From NCBI GenBank assembly GCA_020029475.1, contig JAIBJG010000017.1, positions 1-37,179 on the forward strand: a stretch of 37,179 bases of DNA, given 5' to 3'. Position 1 is the stretch's first letter. The number at the start of each line of letters is the position of its first letter. A model generated the notes under the pieces. It worked only from the letters and a program-made list of their open reading frames with translations. It was not told the DNA's origin and searched no databases. A program made the position numbers and the translations under genes. Source of the stretch: Methanobacteriota archaeon (GTDB lineage: Archaea > Thermoplasmatota > Thermoplasmata > RBG-16-68-12). Shown here one piece after another: positions 7,891 to 16,897 of the stretch.

Positions 7891-9879
7891 GCCCTCCCGC
7901 ACCCGGACCGCGACCCCGCGATCGAAGTCGACCATCTCCTCGGGGTTCAGCACCGCCTGTCCCACGGCGGCGAGCCGGTCCTCCTGGTCCACAACGAGGA
8001 CCTCGTCCCTCGGACGGAGCTCCGGGTCCGCCTCGCGGACGAACTTCGCGAACACGTTCTTCCCCAGGCGGTTGAACTCCGCCGTCTCCGTCTCCACGAC
8101 GACCCGCAGCGTGGGCTTCGGGAACGCCCGGTGGAGGACCTTCCCGCCCTCGACCCGGAGGGAGAACAGCCCGTCGTGGGCCCGCATCGAGAGGACGTGT
8201 CTCCCGTCAACGATCACGTTCCGCACCCGCCCCGTATTCTTCGACCGCACGAGCTCCACCTGCCCCGCGAGGAGCGCGTCCGCGGCCCCGCGGCCGAACT
8301 GCATGTCGGAAGTCGCGCGCACCCGCTGCAGGACCCAGTCCAAGGGGTTCGGGTCCTCCCGCCGCTTCTCGAGCTCCGTGAGGGTCGCGGCCCCCTCCCA
8401 GAGCACGCCGAACTCGTACCCCGCCCCCGCCAGGAAGTGGCGGGCGAACACCTCGGAGGCCTCGAGCACCTCGAGGTCGAGCTGCTCCGGCACGAGGGAC
8501 TGGGAGTTCGGGTACATCTCGTCGAGCTCGATCGGGACGGGACCGAACGCGGACTTCACGAGGAAGTGCGCGTTGCACACGGCCTCCACCTTCTCCATCG
8601 CGGGGCGGTAGTGCACCATGTACGGCTTCCCGTCCTCCGGGAACATCACGAGGGTCCGCCTCCGGGGCGGGGAGTACCGCTCCTGGAGGCGCTGACGGAA
8701 CCGGTACAGGATCGGGCGGTACACGGTCTCCGGACCCGTGTAGAAGAGGGCGTTGTGCCGGCTGACGGGCTCGAACCGCTCGAGCCACTGCGCGTGCCTC
8801 CGGAGCTCCTTCAGGCCGTCCAGGAGGGCGGGGTGCGCGCGGCACCGCCGCTCCACGAGCTCCCAGAGCTCCCCCGCCTTGATCGCCTGCCGGACCCGCC
8901 GGATCTCCGCGAAGGACACGTACAGGTTGTGCTCCGCGAGGGCGCGCTCGTTCCCCTTCAGTTCCCCAGGGGAGATCTGGGTGCACACGGGGCACTCGCA
9001 GTTCGCGAACTCGAGCTCCGCGGCGTGGCGGGTGCCGTCCACGAACATCATCCGGCCCGCCCGCGCGTACTTCGCGTACGAGGCGGAGTCGAAGAGGTCG
9101 CACCCGAGGAGGGCGGCGAGGGCGAACACCATCGGGTGCCCCGCCCCGAACAGATGGACGGGGAGGCGGGGACGGAGCCCTTGCTTCGAGGCGACAATAA
9201 CCTTCACAAGGTCCTGGAAGCGGTACGATTCCATCAGGGGGACCACGCCGCCGATTGCCGCGATGTCCACGTCGAGATTCGAGAGCTCCTGCGCGCATCG
9301 CGTCCGCTCCTCGGGATGGATGCCTCCCTGGACCGCACCGACGAGGGCGAACCCCGGTTCAGCATTCGCGGCCTTCACCCCAACCGCCTCCGCGGCCCGC
9401 CTCAGGGTCTCGTCGACATCCGCAGCGGCGCGGGTCTGCGAGTGCTCGGGCTCGGAGAACACGTCCAACATCGTGACGAGGTCGGATCCGATCCTCGCCT
9501 GGTACTCGACGATCTCGCGGTTCGAGACATCGACGTCTCCATAGACGTGCTGTTGGAACGCGCCGGAGTCCGTCATGATCGGCCCCGGAAATCCGAGGTG
9601 GTCGTGGAGGTCCACATCCTTCTGCTCCTTGGACGTGTACAGGATGTACGCGTTCGTGATCACGACCTCTGCGCCGAACCGCTGCGCCATCTCTGCCGGG
9701 GGAATCAGGACCTTGTTCGGATTCACGACAGGCATCAGGGCGGGGGTCCGCACGGGGCCGTGGCGGGTCTCCAGGAGCCCGAGTCGGCCGAGTCCGTCCC
9801 GGTCGATGACCTCGAACACGGCGGGCCATCCGGACCTCCCGATAATAGGATTTGCGTGACGGCCTCCGGATTCGGTCAT
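7876..9879 (-). CDS. tgtA: Archaeosine tRNA-guanine(15) transglycosylase with C-terminal PUA domain
   Basis: TRHGPVRTPALMPVVNPN, MTDSGAFQQHVYG, ANCECPVC zinc motif, C-terminal RNVIVDGRHVLSMRAHDGLFSLRVEGG PUA-like segment. Confidence 0.93.
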   Translation of the reverse strand: MTESGGRHANPIIGRSGWPAVFEVIDRDGLGRLGLLETRHGPVRTPALMPVVNPNKVLIPPAEMAQRFGAEVVITNAYILYTSKEQKDVDLHDHLGFPGPIMTDSGAFQQHVYGDVDVSNREIVEYQARIGSDLVTMLDVFSEPEHSQTRAAADVDETLRRAAEAVGVKAANAEPGFALVGAVQGGIHPEERTRCAQELSNLDVDIAAIGGVVPLMESYRFQDLVKVIVASKQGLRPRLPVHLFGAGHPMVFALAALLGCDLFDSASYAKYARAGRMMFVDGTRHAAELEFANCECPVCTQISPGELKGNERALAEHNLYVSFAEIRRVRQAIKAGELWELVERRCRAHPALLDGLKELRRHAQWLERFEPVSRHNALFYTGPETVYRPILYRFRQRLQERYSPPRRRTLVMFPEDGKPYMVHYRPAMEKVEAVCNAHFLVKSAFGPVPIELDEMYPNSQSLVPEQLDLEVLEASEVFARHFLAGAGYEFGVLWEGAATLTELEKRREDPNPLDWVLQRVRATSDMQFGRGAADALLAGQVELVRSKNTGRVRNVIVDGRHVLSMRAHDGLFSLRVEGGKVLHRAFPKPTLRVVVETETAEFNRLGKNVFAKFVREADPELRPRDEVLVVDQEDRLAAVGQAVLNPEEMVDFDRGVAVRVREGLPAS

Positions 9880-9925
9880 CCCGCCACAATCGTTATTCGG
9901 ACCGCCCGCCTCCTGTCTCGATGGA

Positions 9926-10693
9926 ATGCTGCGGAGCACGTTCGTGCACGTCCCCTGGGTCGGGTACCCGACGGAGATGCGGCTGTGGCGGGAGGGCGTG
10001 CGGACCTGGGACGATTTTCTGCAGGGGCGTCCCCGCCTCCGCGTCGGCGACGGTCGTCGCCGGGAGATCCAACAGGAGATCGAGCGATCGAACTCTCGGT
10101 TGAATGCGGGCGACTACCGGTACTTCGCGCGAAGGCTGAGGCCCCGCGATGCGTGGCGGGCGATTGGGGAGTGGGGGGACCGCGCCGCCTTCCTCGACAT
10201 CGAGACCACCGGGCTCCGGAGGAACCGACATCACGTCACCGTGATCGGACTCAACGACGGGAGGCGCACCCGCCAGTTCATCGAGGGCGTGGACCTGGAC
10301 GAGTTCCCCGCCGCGATCGCGAAGGCCCCGATGCTCGTCACGTTCAACGGCTCCCGTTTCGACCTCCCGTTCCTCCAGTCGTGGTGGCCCCAGCTCCGGT
10401 TCGAGCAGCTCCATGCGGACCTCCTGTACCCGCTCCACCGCCTCGGCCTGTCCGGGGGGCTCAAGGCAATCGAATCCGAACTCGGGGTCGAGCGCACGGA
10501 GGAGACGAGGGACCTGCGCGGACACGACGCGGTCCGATTGTGGCGGCGGTTCGAGCGGGGGGACGAGGCCGCCCTTGAGGTGCTTCTCGAGTACAATCGG
10601 CAGGACGTGGAGAACCTGCGCCCGCTGATGCGATACGCATACGCCGCGCTACGGGCTCGATGCTTCGGCGGGCGACCCCCTCGCCTTCCCTGA
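9926..10693 (+). CDS. YprB-type RNase H-like 3'-5' exonuclease
   Basis: FLDIETTGLRRNRHHVTVIGL (Exo I DxE), LVTFNGSRFDLPFL (Exo II), LLEYNRQDVENL (Exo III YxxxD). Confidence 0.82.
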   Translation: MLRSTFVHVPWVGYPTEMRLWREGVRTWDDFLQGRPRLRVGDGRRREIQQEIERSNSRLNAGDYRYFARRLRPRDAWRAIGEWGDRAAFLDIETTGLRRNRHHVTVIGLNDGRRTRQFIEGVDLDEFPAAIAKAPMLVTFNGSRFDLPFLQSWWPQLRFEQLHADLLYPLHRLGLSGGLKAIESELGVERTEETRDLRGHDAVRLWRRFERGDEAALEVLLEYNRQDVENLRPLMRYAYAALRARCFGGRPPRLP

Positions 10694-10734
10694 AAACACC
10701 CAGTCTTATCTGGGAGGGACGCCTGCCCGCGGCC

Positions 10735-11073
10735 ATGTTGAAGCTGACCACGATCGCCATCGTCGTCCGGAACGAGAAGAAGGCCGCGAAGTGGTGGAAC
10801 GAGAAGCTCGGGCTCCGGATCGTGACCCGGTTCCCCCACTGGTACACGGTCGCCACGCCGAAATCGACCGTCCGCATCCACCTGTGCCCGGACTCGAAGC
10901 CGGAGAAGGGGAACACGGGGATCTCGTTCTCGACGAAGAACGCGGCGAGGACGGAGAAGGACTACCGCAAGAAGGGAGTGAAGATCACGACCCCCACGAC
11001 GAAGGAGGAGTGGGGCACGTACTTCATGTTCGCCGACCCGGACGGGAACGAGTTCTTCGTGTTCGAGGAGTGA
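10735..11073 (+). CDS. VOC/glyoxalase-fold protein
   Basis: MLKLTTIAIVVRNEKKAAKWWNEKLGLRIV...GTYFMFADPDGNEFFVFEE. Confidence 0.8.
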   Translation: MLKLTTIAIVVRNEKKAAKWWNEKLGLRIVTRFPHWYTVATPKSTVRIHLCPDSKPEKGNTGISFSTKNAARTEKDYRKKGVKITTPTTKEEWGTYFMFADPDGNEFFVFEE

Positions 11074-11434
11074 CGCGGTCGCGCTCGGTGGCGGGATCGC
11101 GGGCTCGCCCCCGCCACTCCGCGACGGGGTACCGCGCTTCGTTCCTCCGGAGTTTGTCCAGGACTGCCTCGGACAGGTCGAGCCCCATCGCGTTCGCGAG
11201 CGAGAGGCAGTAGATCACGACGTCGGAGAGTTCTTCCTCGATCCGTGCCCGGACGGCAGGACCGAGGGCCTCGCCGTCCTCCCGCCATTGAAACAGCTCG
11301 AGGAGCTCGGCGGCTTCGACGCTGATCGCCTTCGCCAGGTTCGTGGGCCGATGGTACTGCTCCCAATCGCGAGCGTGGACGAACTCTGCGACCCGTTCCC
11401 TGAGAGCCCTGACTGTCGTCGTCCCGTCGCTCAT
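11024..11434 (-). CDS. MazG-like/dCTP pyrophosphatase-type nucleotide pyrophosphohydrolase
   Basis: RDWEQYHRPTNLAKAISVEAAELLELFQW...EEELSDVVIYCLSLANAMGLDLSEAVLDKLRRNEARYPV. Confidence 0.87.
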   Translation of the reverse strand: MSDGTTTVRALRERVAEFVHARDWEQYHRPTNLAKAISVEAAELLELFQWREDGEALGPAVRARIEEELSDVVIYCLSLANAMGLDLSEAVLDKLRRNEARYPVAEWRGRARDPATERDRVTPRTRRTRSRPGRRT

Positions 11435-11479
11435 GCCCCGCCATGCGCGGGTGCCGATTTCCGCCTTTCGTGACGCGGC

Positions 11480-11785
11480 CTACCGGACTTCGGGCCCGCC
11501 CGTGTACCCGCGGCCCGGAGGGGTCGTGGCCCCGGTCGGGGCTCCTCGAAGGTCCTTCGGGGCGTTCACGACCCGGATCACGATTTGCGTGGAGACGTTG
11601 TACAGTGGGTTTCCGACGGGGTCGTGCTCCCCCTCGAGCCGCATCACGCCCGTGACGAGGGTCCGGATCTTCAGGGTCGTCCCGTCCGAGAGGTCGACCG
11701 TGATCCAGGGCTCCGCCTTCGCCTCGAAGTCGATGTTCACCGCCTCGACCTCCCGGTGGGAGATCGGCGAGACGACTTTCGCCAT
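11480..11785 (-). CDS. Conserved hypothetical protein
   Basis: MAKVVSPISHREVEAVNIDFEAKAEPWITVDLSDGTTLKIRTLVTGVMRLEGEHDPVGNPLYNVSTQIVIRVVNAP; beta-rich pattern. Confidence 0.6.
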   Translation of the reverse strand: MAKVVSPISHREVEAVNIDFEAKAEPWITVDLSDGTTLKIRTLVTGVMRLEGEHDPVGNPLYNVSTQIVIRVVNAPKDLRGAPTGATTPPGRGYTGGPEVR

Positions 11786-11836
11786 GCGGGGTGGCACGCC
11801 CGCCCCCGCTAAAAGGGTTCGCAGACCGCGGTGGCC

Positions 11837-12553
11837 TCAGCCGCCGCTGACCGCCCGCGTGACCTCGAACTTCCCCTCGTCGAACGCGAGCGCGTAATAC
11901 CCGGTCTCGTGCTTCGTGCTCCGCATCTTCACGCACCGGACGCGGCGCTGGACGTACAGGTCGCTCGTCGGGTGGAGGCCGAGCTGGATGATCCCGTCCG
12001 CGAGGTATGCCTCCTCCGGGACGTGGCCGGTGACCGGTGCGTCCGCGGGGCTCTCTGAGACGATGAGGGACGTCGTGCCGAGGTCGCGGAGCCACTCGAA
12101 GAGGTAGTACAGGTCCGTCCTCCGGTCGGTGAACTTCGCCATCGTCTCCATCACGTCCATGGAGTCCAGGACGAGGAGGCTGATGTTCTCCGCTTTCATG
12201 AAGTTCGACGCGTACATCTTGAAGAGCTCGATCCACGTCCCGCGCGCCTGGAGGAAGTTCAGGTTCTTCCGGACCGTGCCCATGTCCAGGATCATCAAGT
12301 GCTTGAACGCCTTCTCCTCCGTGAGCCCGAGCTCCCCCATGTGCTCGAGGAGGATGTCCTTGCTCTGTTCAAGGGTGAAGTACGCGGACTTGCGGCCTTC
12401 CTGGAGCGCGTTCTGGTACAGGACGCTGAACGCGAACGAGGACTTCATCGTGCCCGGCGCGCCGGACACGAGGGTCACGTAGCCCTCGGGGAGCCCGCCG
12501 CTCAGGGCGTCGTCGAATCCTCGGACGTAGGTCTTGATTCGTCTCACTGCCAT
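11837..12553 (-). CDS. KaiC/RecA-superfamily ATPase
   Basis: VRGFDDALSGGLPEGYVTLVSGAPGTMKSSFAFSVLYQNA (Walker A GAPGTMKS), ISLLVLDSMDVMETMA (Walker B), C-terminal VRCVKMRSTKHETGYYAL. Confidence 0.85.
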   Translation of the reverse strand: MAVRRIKTYVRGFDDALSGGLPEGYVTLVSGAPGTMKSSFAFSVLYQNALQEGRKSAYFTLEQSKDILLEHMGELGLTEEKAFKHLMILDMGTVRKNLNFLQARGTWIELFKMYASNFMKAENISLLVLDSMDVMETMAKFTDRRTDLYYLFEWLRDLGTTSLIVSESPADAPVTGHVPEEAYLADGIIQLGLHPTSDLYVQRRVRCVKMRSTKHETGYYALAFDEGKFEVTRAVSGG

Positions 12554-12675
12554 GGGGGACCCTCCCGTCGCGCGGGTCGTATCCACCCCAGCTATTATTG
12601 CTTTGTTGGCGGGGCCGCCCCCATCGGAGATCCGCGGGAGAAGATTTAAGCCGCGCAGGCCACTCGAAGGCCGCG

Positions 12676-13278
12676 GTGGCCCTCGAGCTCCTACAGCTCA
12701 TCCTCGCCCTCGTCCTTCTGTTCTTCCTGCCGGGATGGACGTTGATCAATGCGCTGTTCCCGCGGAAGGGGGAGCTGGACCGGGAGTACGACGCGCTGTA
12801 CCGGATCACCCTCGGGATCGTGATGAGCATCGTCGTCGTGATCCTGTACGGGTTCGGCCTGAACAGCCTCGGGGTCCAGTCCTCGGGATTCGGCTACTTC
12901 AACCCGGGGAACCTGTGGGCCGGGCTCACAGTGATCACGGTCGCGTTCTTCCTCCTCGGCTGGTGGCGGGGGGCGTACCCGTTCGTGGGGAGGCTCCACC
13001 CGAAGCTCTCCCGGATGCCCCCGCCGGACAAGCACAGCATGGCCGCGGAGCTCGAGCACGACAAGACGACCCTCGCGAAGCTGCGGGAGCTCGCCACGGA
13101 GCGGGAGAGGCTCCGGCGGCGGATCAAGGACTACGAGCGCCGCATCAGCCTCCACAGCGGGGAGGCGAAGGAGCACTACGGCCGCCAGCGGGACGACGCG
13201 AGGTCCCGGCTGCGGGAGGTCGACGCCGCGCTGAAGGCCCTCGAGAAGGCGCGCGCGGAGGAGCTGTACGGGGCATGA
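12676..13278 (+). CDS. DUF1616-like membrane protein with C-terminal coiled coil
   Basis: GTG start; VALELLQLILALVLLFFLPGWTLINALFPRKGELDREYDALYRITLGIVMSIVVV then coiled-coil; upstream TTTAAG about 26 nt before start. Confidence 0.72.
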   Translation: MALELLQLILALVLLFFLPGWTLINALFPRKGELDREYDALYRITLGIVMSIVVVILYGFGLNSLGVQSSGFGYFNPGNLWAGLTVITVAFFLLGWWRGAYPFVGRLHPKLSRMPPPDKHSMAAELEHDKTTLAKLRELATERERLRRRIKDYERRISLHSGEAKEHYGRQRDDARSRLREVDAALKALEKARAEELYGA

Positions 13279-13658
13279 CGACCGTCCGCGCGCGACCGGG
13301 TCCGATGGAGTACAAGCTCGTGATCGCGGCGCGGGAGGACCTGAACCTCTCGAAGGGCAAGATGGCGGTCCAGGTCGCCCACGCGGCGGTGAGCGCGGCC
13401 CTCGAGGCGAAGGCGGACCACCCGAAGTGGTTCCGCGCGTGGATGGACGAGGGACAGAAGAAGGTCGTCGTCGGCGTCCCGGACCTCGAGGGGCTCCTGG
13501 CGCTGGAGCGGAAGGCGATCGCGATGAAGCTTCCCACCGCCCTCGTCCAGGACGCGGGGCTCACGGAGCTCCCGCCGGGGACGACGACGTGCCTCGGGGT
13601 GGGCCCGGGTCCGAACCATCTCGTGGACGCGGTCACGGGGCACCTGAAGCTGGTCTGA
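13275..13658 (+). CDS. pth2: Peptidyl-tRNA hydrolase Pth2
   Basis: MEYKLVIAAREDLNLSKGKMAVQVAHAAVSAALEA...TCLGVGPGPNHLVDAVTGHLKLV; ATGA overlap with upstream gene (alternative start 13305). Confidence 0.93.
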   Translation: MTTVRARPGPMEYKLVIAAREDLNLSKGKMAVQVAHAAVSAALEAKADHPKWFRAWMDEGQKKVVVGVPDLEGLLALERKAIAMKLPTALVQDAGLTELPPGTTTCLGVGPGPNHLVDAVTGHLKLV

Positions 13659-13659
13659 G

Positions 13660-14232
13660 ATGAAGGCGCAGTCCCGGATCCTCGGGGTCGACGACGCGCC
13701 CTTCGCGTTCACGGACGAGTTCGTCCCCGTCGTCGGCGTCGTCGTGCGGGCACCGAGCTACGTGGAGGGGGTCCTCACGACCCGCGTGCACGTGGACGGG
13801 ACGGACGCCACTGACGTCCTCGCGGCCGCGATCAACCGTTCCCGGTACCGGACGGGGCTCGCCCTCGTCCTGCTCGACGGAGCCGCCCTCGGCGGGTTCA
13901 ACGTCGTGGACATCGACGCCCTCCACGAGTCCACCCGCGTCCCCGTCGCGACGGTGACCCGGGACCGCCCGGACCTCGAGGCGATGGAGCGAGTGCTCCG
14001 CCGGAAGTTCGCGGACTGGGAGAGGCGCCTCGAGATCCTGCGGCGGAAGGAACTGGTCCGCGTGGAGACCGCCCACAAACCCCTGTACGCGACGATGGCG
14101 GGCCTACCTCCCCGCGACCTGACGGACGCGATCCACCGGTGCACGGTCCGGGGCGCCCTCCCGGAACCCGTGCGGATCGCGCATCTCATCGCGACCGCGA
14201 TCGTGAAGGGGGAGTCGAAGGGGGACGCCTAG
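13660..14232 (+). CDS. DUF99 family protein
   Basis: RILGVDDAPF...VGVVVRAPSYVEGVLTTRVHVDGTDATDVL...GLALVLLDGAALGGFNVVDIDALH...VPVATVTRDRPD. Confidence 0.85.
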   Translation: MKAQSRILGVDDAPFAFTDEFVPVVGVVVRAPSYVEGVLTTRVHVDGTDATDVLAAAINRSRYRTGLALVLLDGAALGGFNVVDIDALHESTRVPVATVTRDRPDLEAMERVLRRKFADWERRLEILRRKELVRVETAHKPLYATMAGLPPRDLTDAIHRCTVRGALPEPVRIAHLIATAIVKGESKGDA

Positions 14233-15266
14233 CGGATTGGGAACCGGAGCACGGCGCCGAGGCCGCCTAGCCCCTCGAGCTTCTTCCCCGCCTCATGGCG
14301 GGAGCTGACGATCACGACCCGCCCCCGGGCGGACTCGACTCTGCGCATGAGGTCCTCGACGGCGAGGTCTTTCACCTTCGCGTCCGTGACGAGAAGAGTC
14401 TCCACGGCGCCCGCGTCCACCGCGGTCCCCACCTCGTCGGGTCCGTACGCGTACAGGCCACCCTTCGCGATCTCTTCGAGGAGCGTCTCCACGAGGCGGG
14501 TCTCCTGGGCGACCCGGGTCTCCTCGAGGATCTTCGCGCCGAGCCCCGAGCGCATCGCCTCCTGGATCCCCGCCATCCCCGCCTGGCTCGTCCCGTGGGA
14601 CCGGATCTTCGCCGCGAGCTCCGGCTTCTTCTCCCGGACGAACTTCGCGAACTCCTCCCGCTCGAACCCGGGTCCGACGACGAGGAGGGCGGGGCCGACC
14701 TCCATGGAGTTGAGCTTCGACAGGATCTCCGTGAAGTACGCAGTGCGCGTGTCCGACCCGGGGAACATCTTGCCGTGATGGTCCGCCCGGATCACCGCGA
14801 CCTCCCGGATCCCCATCTGGCGGACCTCCGCGATCAGGGCCTCCTCGTCGTCAATCGCGAGAATCGCGACCTGGGGCCGCTCCGTCGCGTCGACGGCCTC
14901 CTTGATCCGGCGGAGGTGGTGGTCCCGCCACACATCCTTCACGAGCGTGATGTCGTCGCCGATCGTGAGGTTCAGGGTGTGGTGCCGGCCGAGGTCCTGC
15001 GGCCCTTCCACGATCACCCCCGTGATCCGGAGCCGGTCCGAGAAGTCCTGGTACTCCGTCTGGTCCACCTTGATCCCGAGCTTCACGCGGACCTTCTCCC
15101 CGCGCTCCGGCCGGAGCTTGTCCGTCGCGGCCTCCTCCCGCCGGTACGTGAACGCCCGCACGAGGTCGCCGGGCTCGACGAGGTTGTGGAGGTGCCAGAG
15201 GTCATCCGCGTTCTGCACCTGGAGATGGATCGCTCCCTCCCTCGGGTCCTGATGTAGGACGCGCAT
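14229..15266 (-). CDS. pelA: mRNA surveillance protein pelota
   Basis: 345 aa; LVEPGDLVRAFTYRREE, VVGPGFEREEFAKFVREKKPEL, SHGTSQAGMAGIQEAM, VIVSSRHEAGKKLEGLGGLGAVLRFPI. Confidence 0.94.
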   Translation of the reverse strand: MRVLHQDPREGAIHLQVQNADDLWHLHNLVEPGDLVRAFTYRREEAATDKLRPERGEKVRVKLGIKVDQTEYQDFSDRLRITGVIVEGPQDLGRHHTLNLTIGDDITLVKDVWRDHHLRRIKEAVDATERPQVAILAIDDEEALIAEVRQMGIREVAVIRADHHGKMFPGSDTRTAYFTEILSKLNSMEVGPALLVVGPGFEREEFAKFVREKKPELAAKIRSHGTSQAGMAGIQEAMRSGLGAKILEETRVAQETRLVETLLEEIAKGGLYAYGPDEVGTAVDAGAVETLLVTDAKVKDLAVEDLMRRVESARGRVVIVSSRHEAGKKLEGLGGLGAVLRFPIR

Positions 15267-15299
15267 CGGTCTCGGAACGGGGGGTCGTTATTTCTCGCT

Positions 15300-15590
15300 A
15301 TCGAGGGCGGTGCCAGCTCGCGTTCGAAGTGAGACGCCCCCGGTCATGTTCCAGGGGCGGCCCGTCCGCCCCGGGGAGAAGATGGATGGAAAGCGGTCAG
15401 GCAATCCCCGCCGTGGCGGGGCACTTCCTGGCGAGCGCCGTCCCAGGGTTCCGATTTCGGAGCGACCCGGTGGGTCCGCTAGGGATCGGTCTTACCTCTA
15501 CCCGCTTTCCGAACCCCCGATTCCGCTTCCCGCCGATAAAGGGTGTGTCCACAATATCACACGTGGCTATCGGGTAGGGAACTGAACGAA
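15300..15590. other. Unassigned hairpin-rich intergenic segment (candidate structured ncRNA or long leader)
   Basis: Stems by eye: GGGCG..CTCGC-GTTCGAA-GTGAG..CGCCC; GGGGCGG-CCCGT-CCGCCCC; GTCAGG-caat-CCCCGC-CGTG-GCGGGG-cactt-CCTGGC; AGCG-ACCC-GGT-GGGT-c-CGCT; no convincing conserved ORF. Confidence 0.4.
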
Positions 15591-15591
15591 C

Positions 15592-16824
15592 CTACCGTAG
15601 CACACCGTATCCGATGAGCCGCCACTTCCCGCCGATCCGGCGGCTCACCGCGAGCCGTTGGCCGGGTTCCGCCGAGACCGGGATCTTCAGGTTCATGTCC
15701 GCCATGTTCTCCCGCGCGCTCGAGACGACGCCCACCGTCGTCGCGGTGCCGACGGAGATCATCAGGGGCTCCCCGGTCTTGATATCCTCCACCTTCAGGT
15801 CCTCCGCGGTCCCGACGACCCGCTCCAGCAGGTGGAACTCCGCGGAGATCCGGGAGAGGACGGGCGGGAGGGTCCCCGGCGGGCCGAGGACCCGGCCCAC
15901 CAGGGAGTCCGACTTCGTCAGGTAGGGGTCGAGGTTCGTCCCGACGGCGATGAGGCCCCCCGGCCGCACCTCCTTCTTCGAGTGGCCCCCGGTGTGGAGG
16001 GACCGGACCGTCGTCTGCAGGTCCACCCACTCCGTCTTCGTGCCCGTCCCGGCCTGTCGCCCGGGCACGATCGCGATCTCGTCGCCGACCTTCAGCTTCC
16101 CCTGGATCAGGGAGCCGCCGACGACCCCGCCCGCAAGCTTGTCCGGCGGCGCCCCGGGCTGATTCACGTCGAAGGACCGCGCGATGAACATCCGGGCCGG
16201 CTTCGTCTCGTCGAACTTCCGGGTAAGGATCACCTGCTCGATCGTCATCATCAACATGTCCGCGTTCACCTCGTGGTGCGCGGACATCGGGATGATCGGG
16301 GCCTTCTCCGCGATCGTGCCCTTCACGAACTCGCGGATCTGGCGCAGGTTCTCCCTCGCCTGCTCCTCCGTCACGATGTCGATCTTGTTCTGGACGATGA
16401 TGATCTTCTCGACGCCGATGATCGAGAGGGCCATCAGGTGCTCCTTCGTCTGGGGCTGGGGGACGTCCTCGTTCGCGGCGATCACGAGGAGGGCCCCGTC
16501 CATGATCGCGGCCCCGCTGAGCATCGTCGCCATCAACGTCTCGTGGCCCGGGGAGTCCACGAAGCTCACGGCCCGCAGGAGCTCCGTCTTCGCGCCGTCG
16601 TTCTTGCATACCTCGTTCGTCGAGTAGCACTTCGGAGGCTCTTCGTTCGGGCACCGATAGAACGCGGCGTCCGCGTACCCGAGGCGGATCGAGATTCCTC
16701 TCTTGATCTCCTCGGAGTGGCGGTCCGTCGACTCCCCCGTGAGGAGCTTCACGATCGCGGTCTTCCCGTGGTCGACCTGCCCGACGGTTCCGATGTTCAC
16801 GGACGGCTGGACGGGGACCTTCAC
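15592..16824 (-). CDS. eif2g: Translation initiation factor aIF2 subunit gamma
   Basis: NIGTVGQVDHGKTAIVKLLTGESTDRHSEEIKRGISIRLGYADAAFYRC...SFVDSPGHETLMATMLSGAAIMDGALLVIAANE...QNKID. Confidence 0.97.
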   Translation of the reverse strand: MKVPVQPSVNIGTVGQVDHGKTAIVKLLTGESTDRHSEEIKRGISIRLGYADAAFYRCPNEEPPKCYSTNEVCKNDGAKTELLRAVSFVDSPGHETLMATMLSGAAIMDGALLVIAANEDVPQPQTKEHLMALSIIGVEKIIIVQNKIDIVTEEQARENLRQIREFVKGTIAEKAPIIPMSAHHEVNADMLMMTIEQVILTRKFDETKPARMFIARSFDVNQPGAPPDKLAGGVVGGSLIQGKLKVGDEIAIVPGRQAGTGTKTEWVDLQTTVRSLHTGGHSKKEVRPGGLIAVGTNLDPYLTKSDSLVGRVLGPPGTLPPVLSRISAEFHLLERVVGTAEDLKVEDIKTGEPLMISVGTATTVGVVSSARENMADMNLKIPVSAEPGQRLAVSRRIGGKWRLIGYGVLR

Positions 16825-16897
16825 AGGGGATGCTCCAGACGCGGGGTCGCTCTAACGGGAGGTTCGATAAAAGGGTTTGCGGCGATGGAGGGCGACC

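Noticed and set aside
15310-15585. 91-aa and 82-aa plus-strand ORFs in the aIF2-gamma/pelota intergenic region
   Set aside because: No recognisable motifs and the region is dominated by hairpins; treated as possible ncRNA instead
15300-15590. RNase P RNA or SRP 7S RNA assignment for the intergenic region
   Set aside because: Looked for RNase P GAGGAAAGUCC/ACAGAA and SRP helix 8 GGAAG..AGCA signatures on both strands and did not find them
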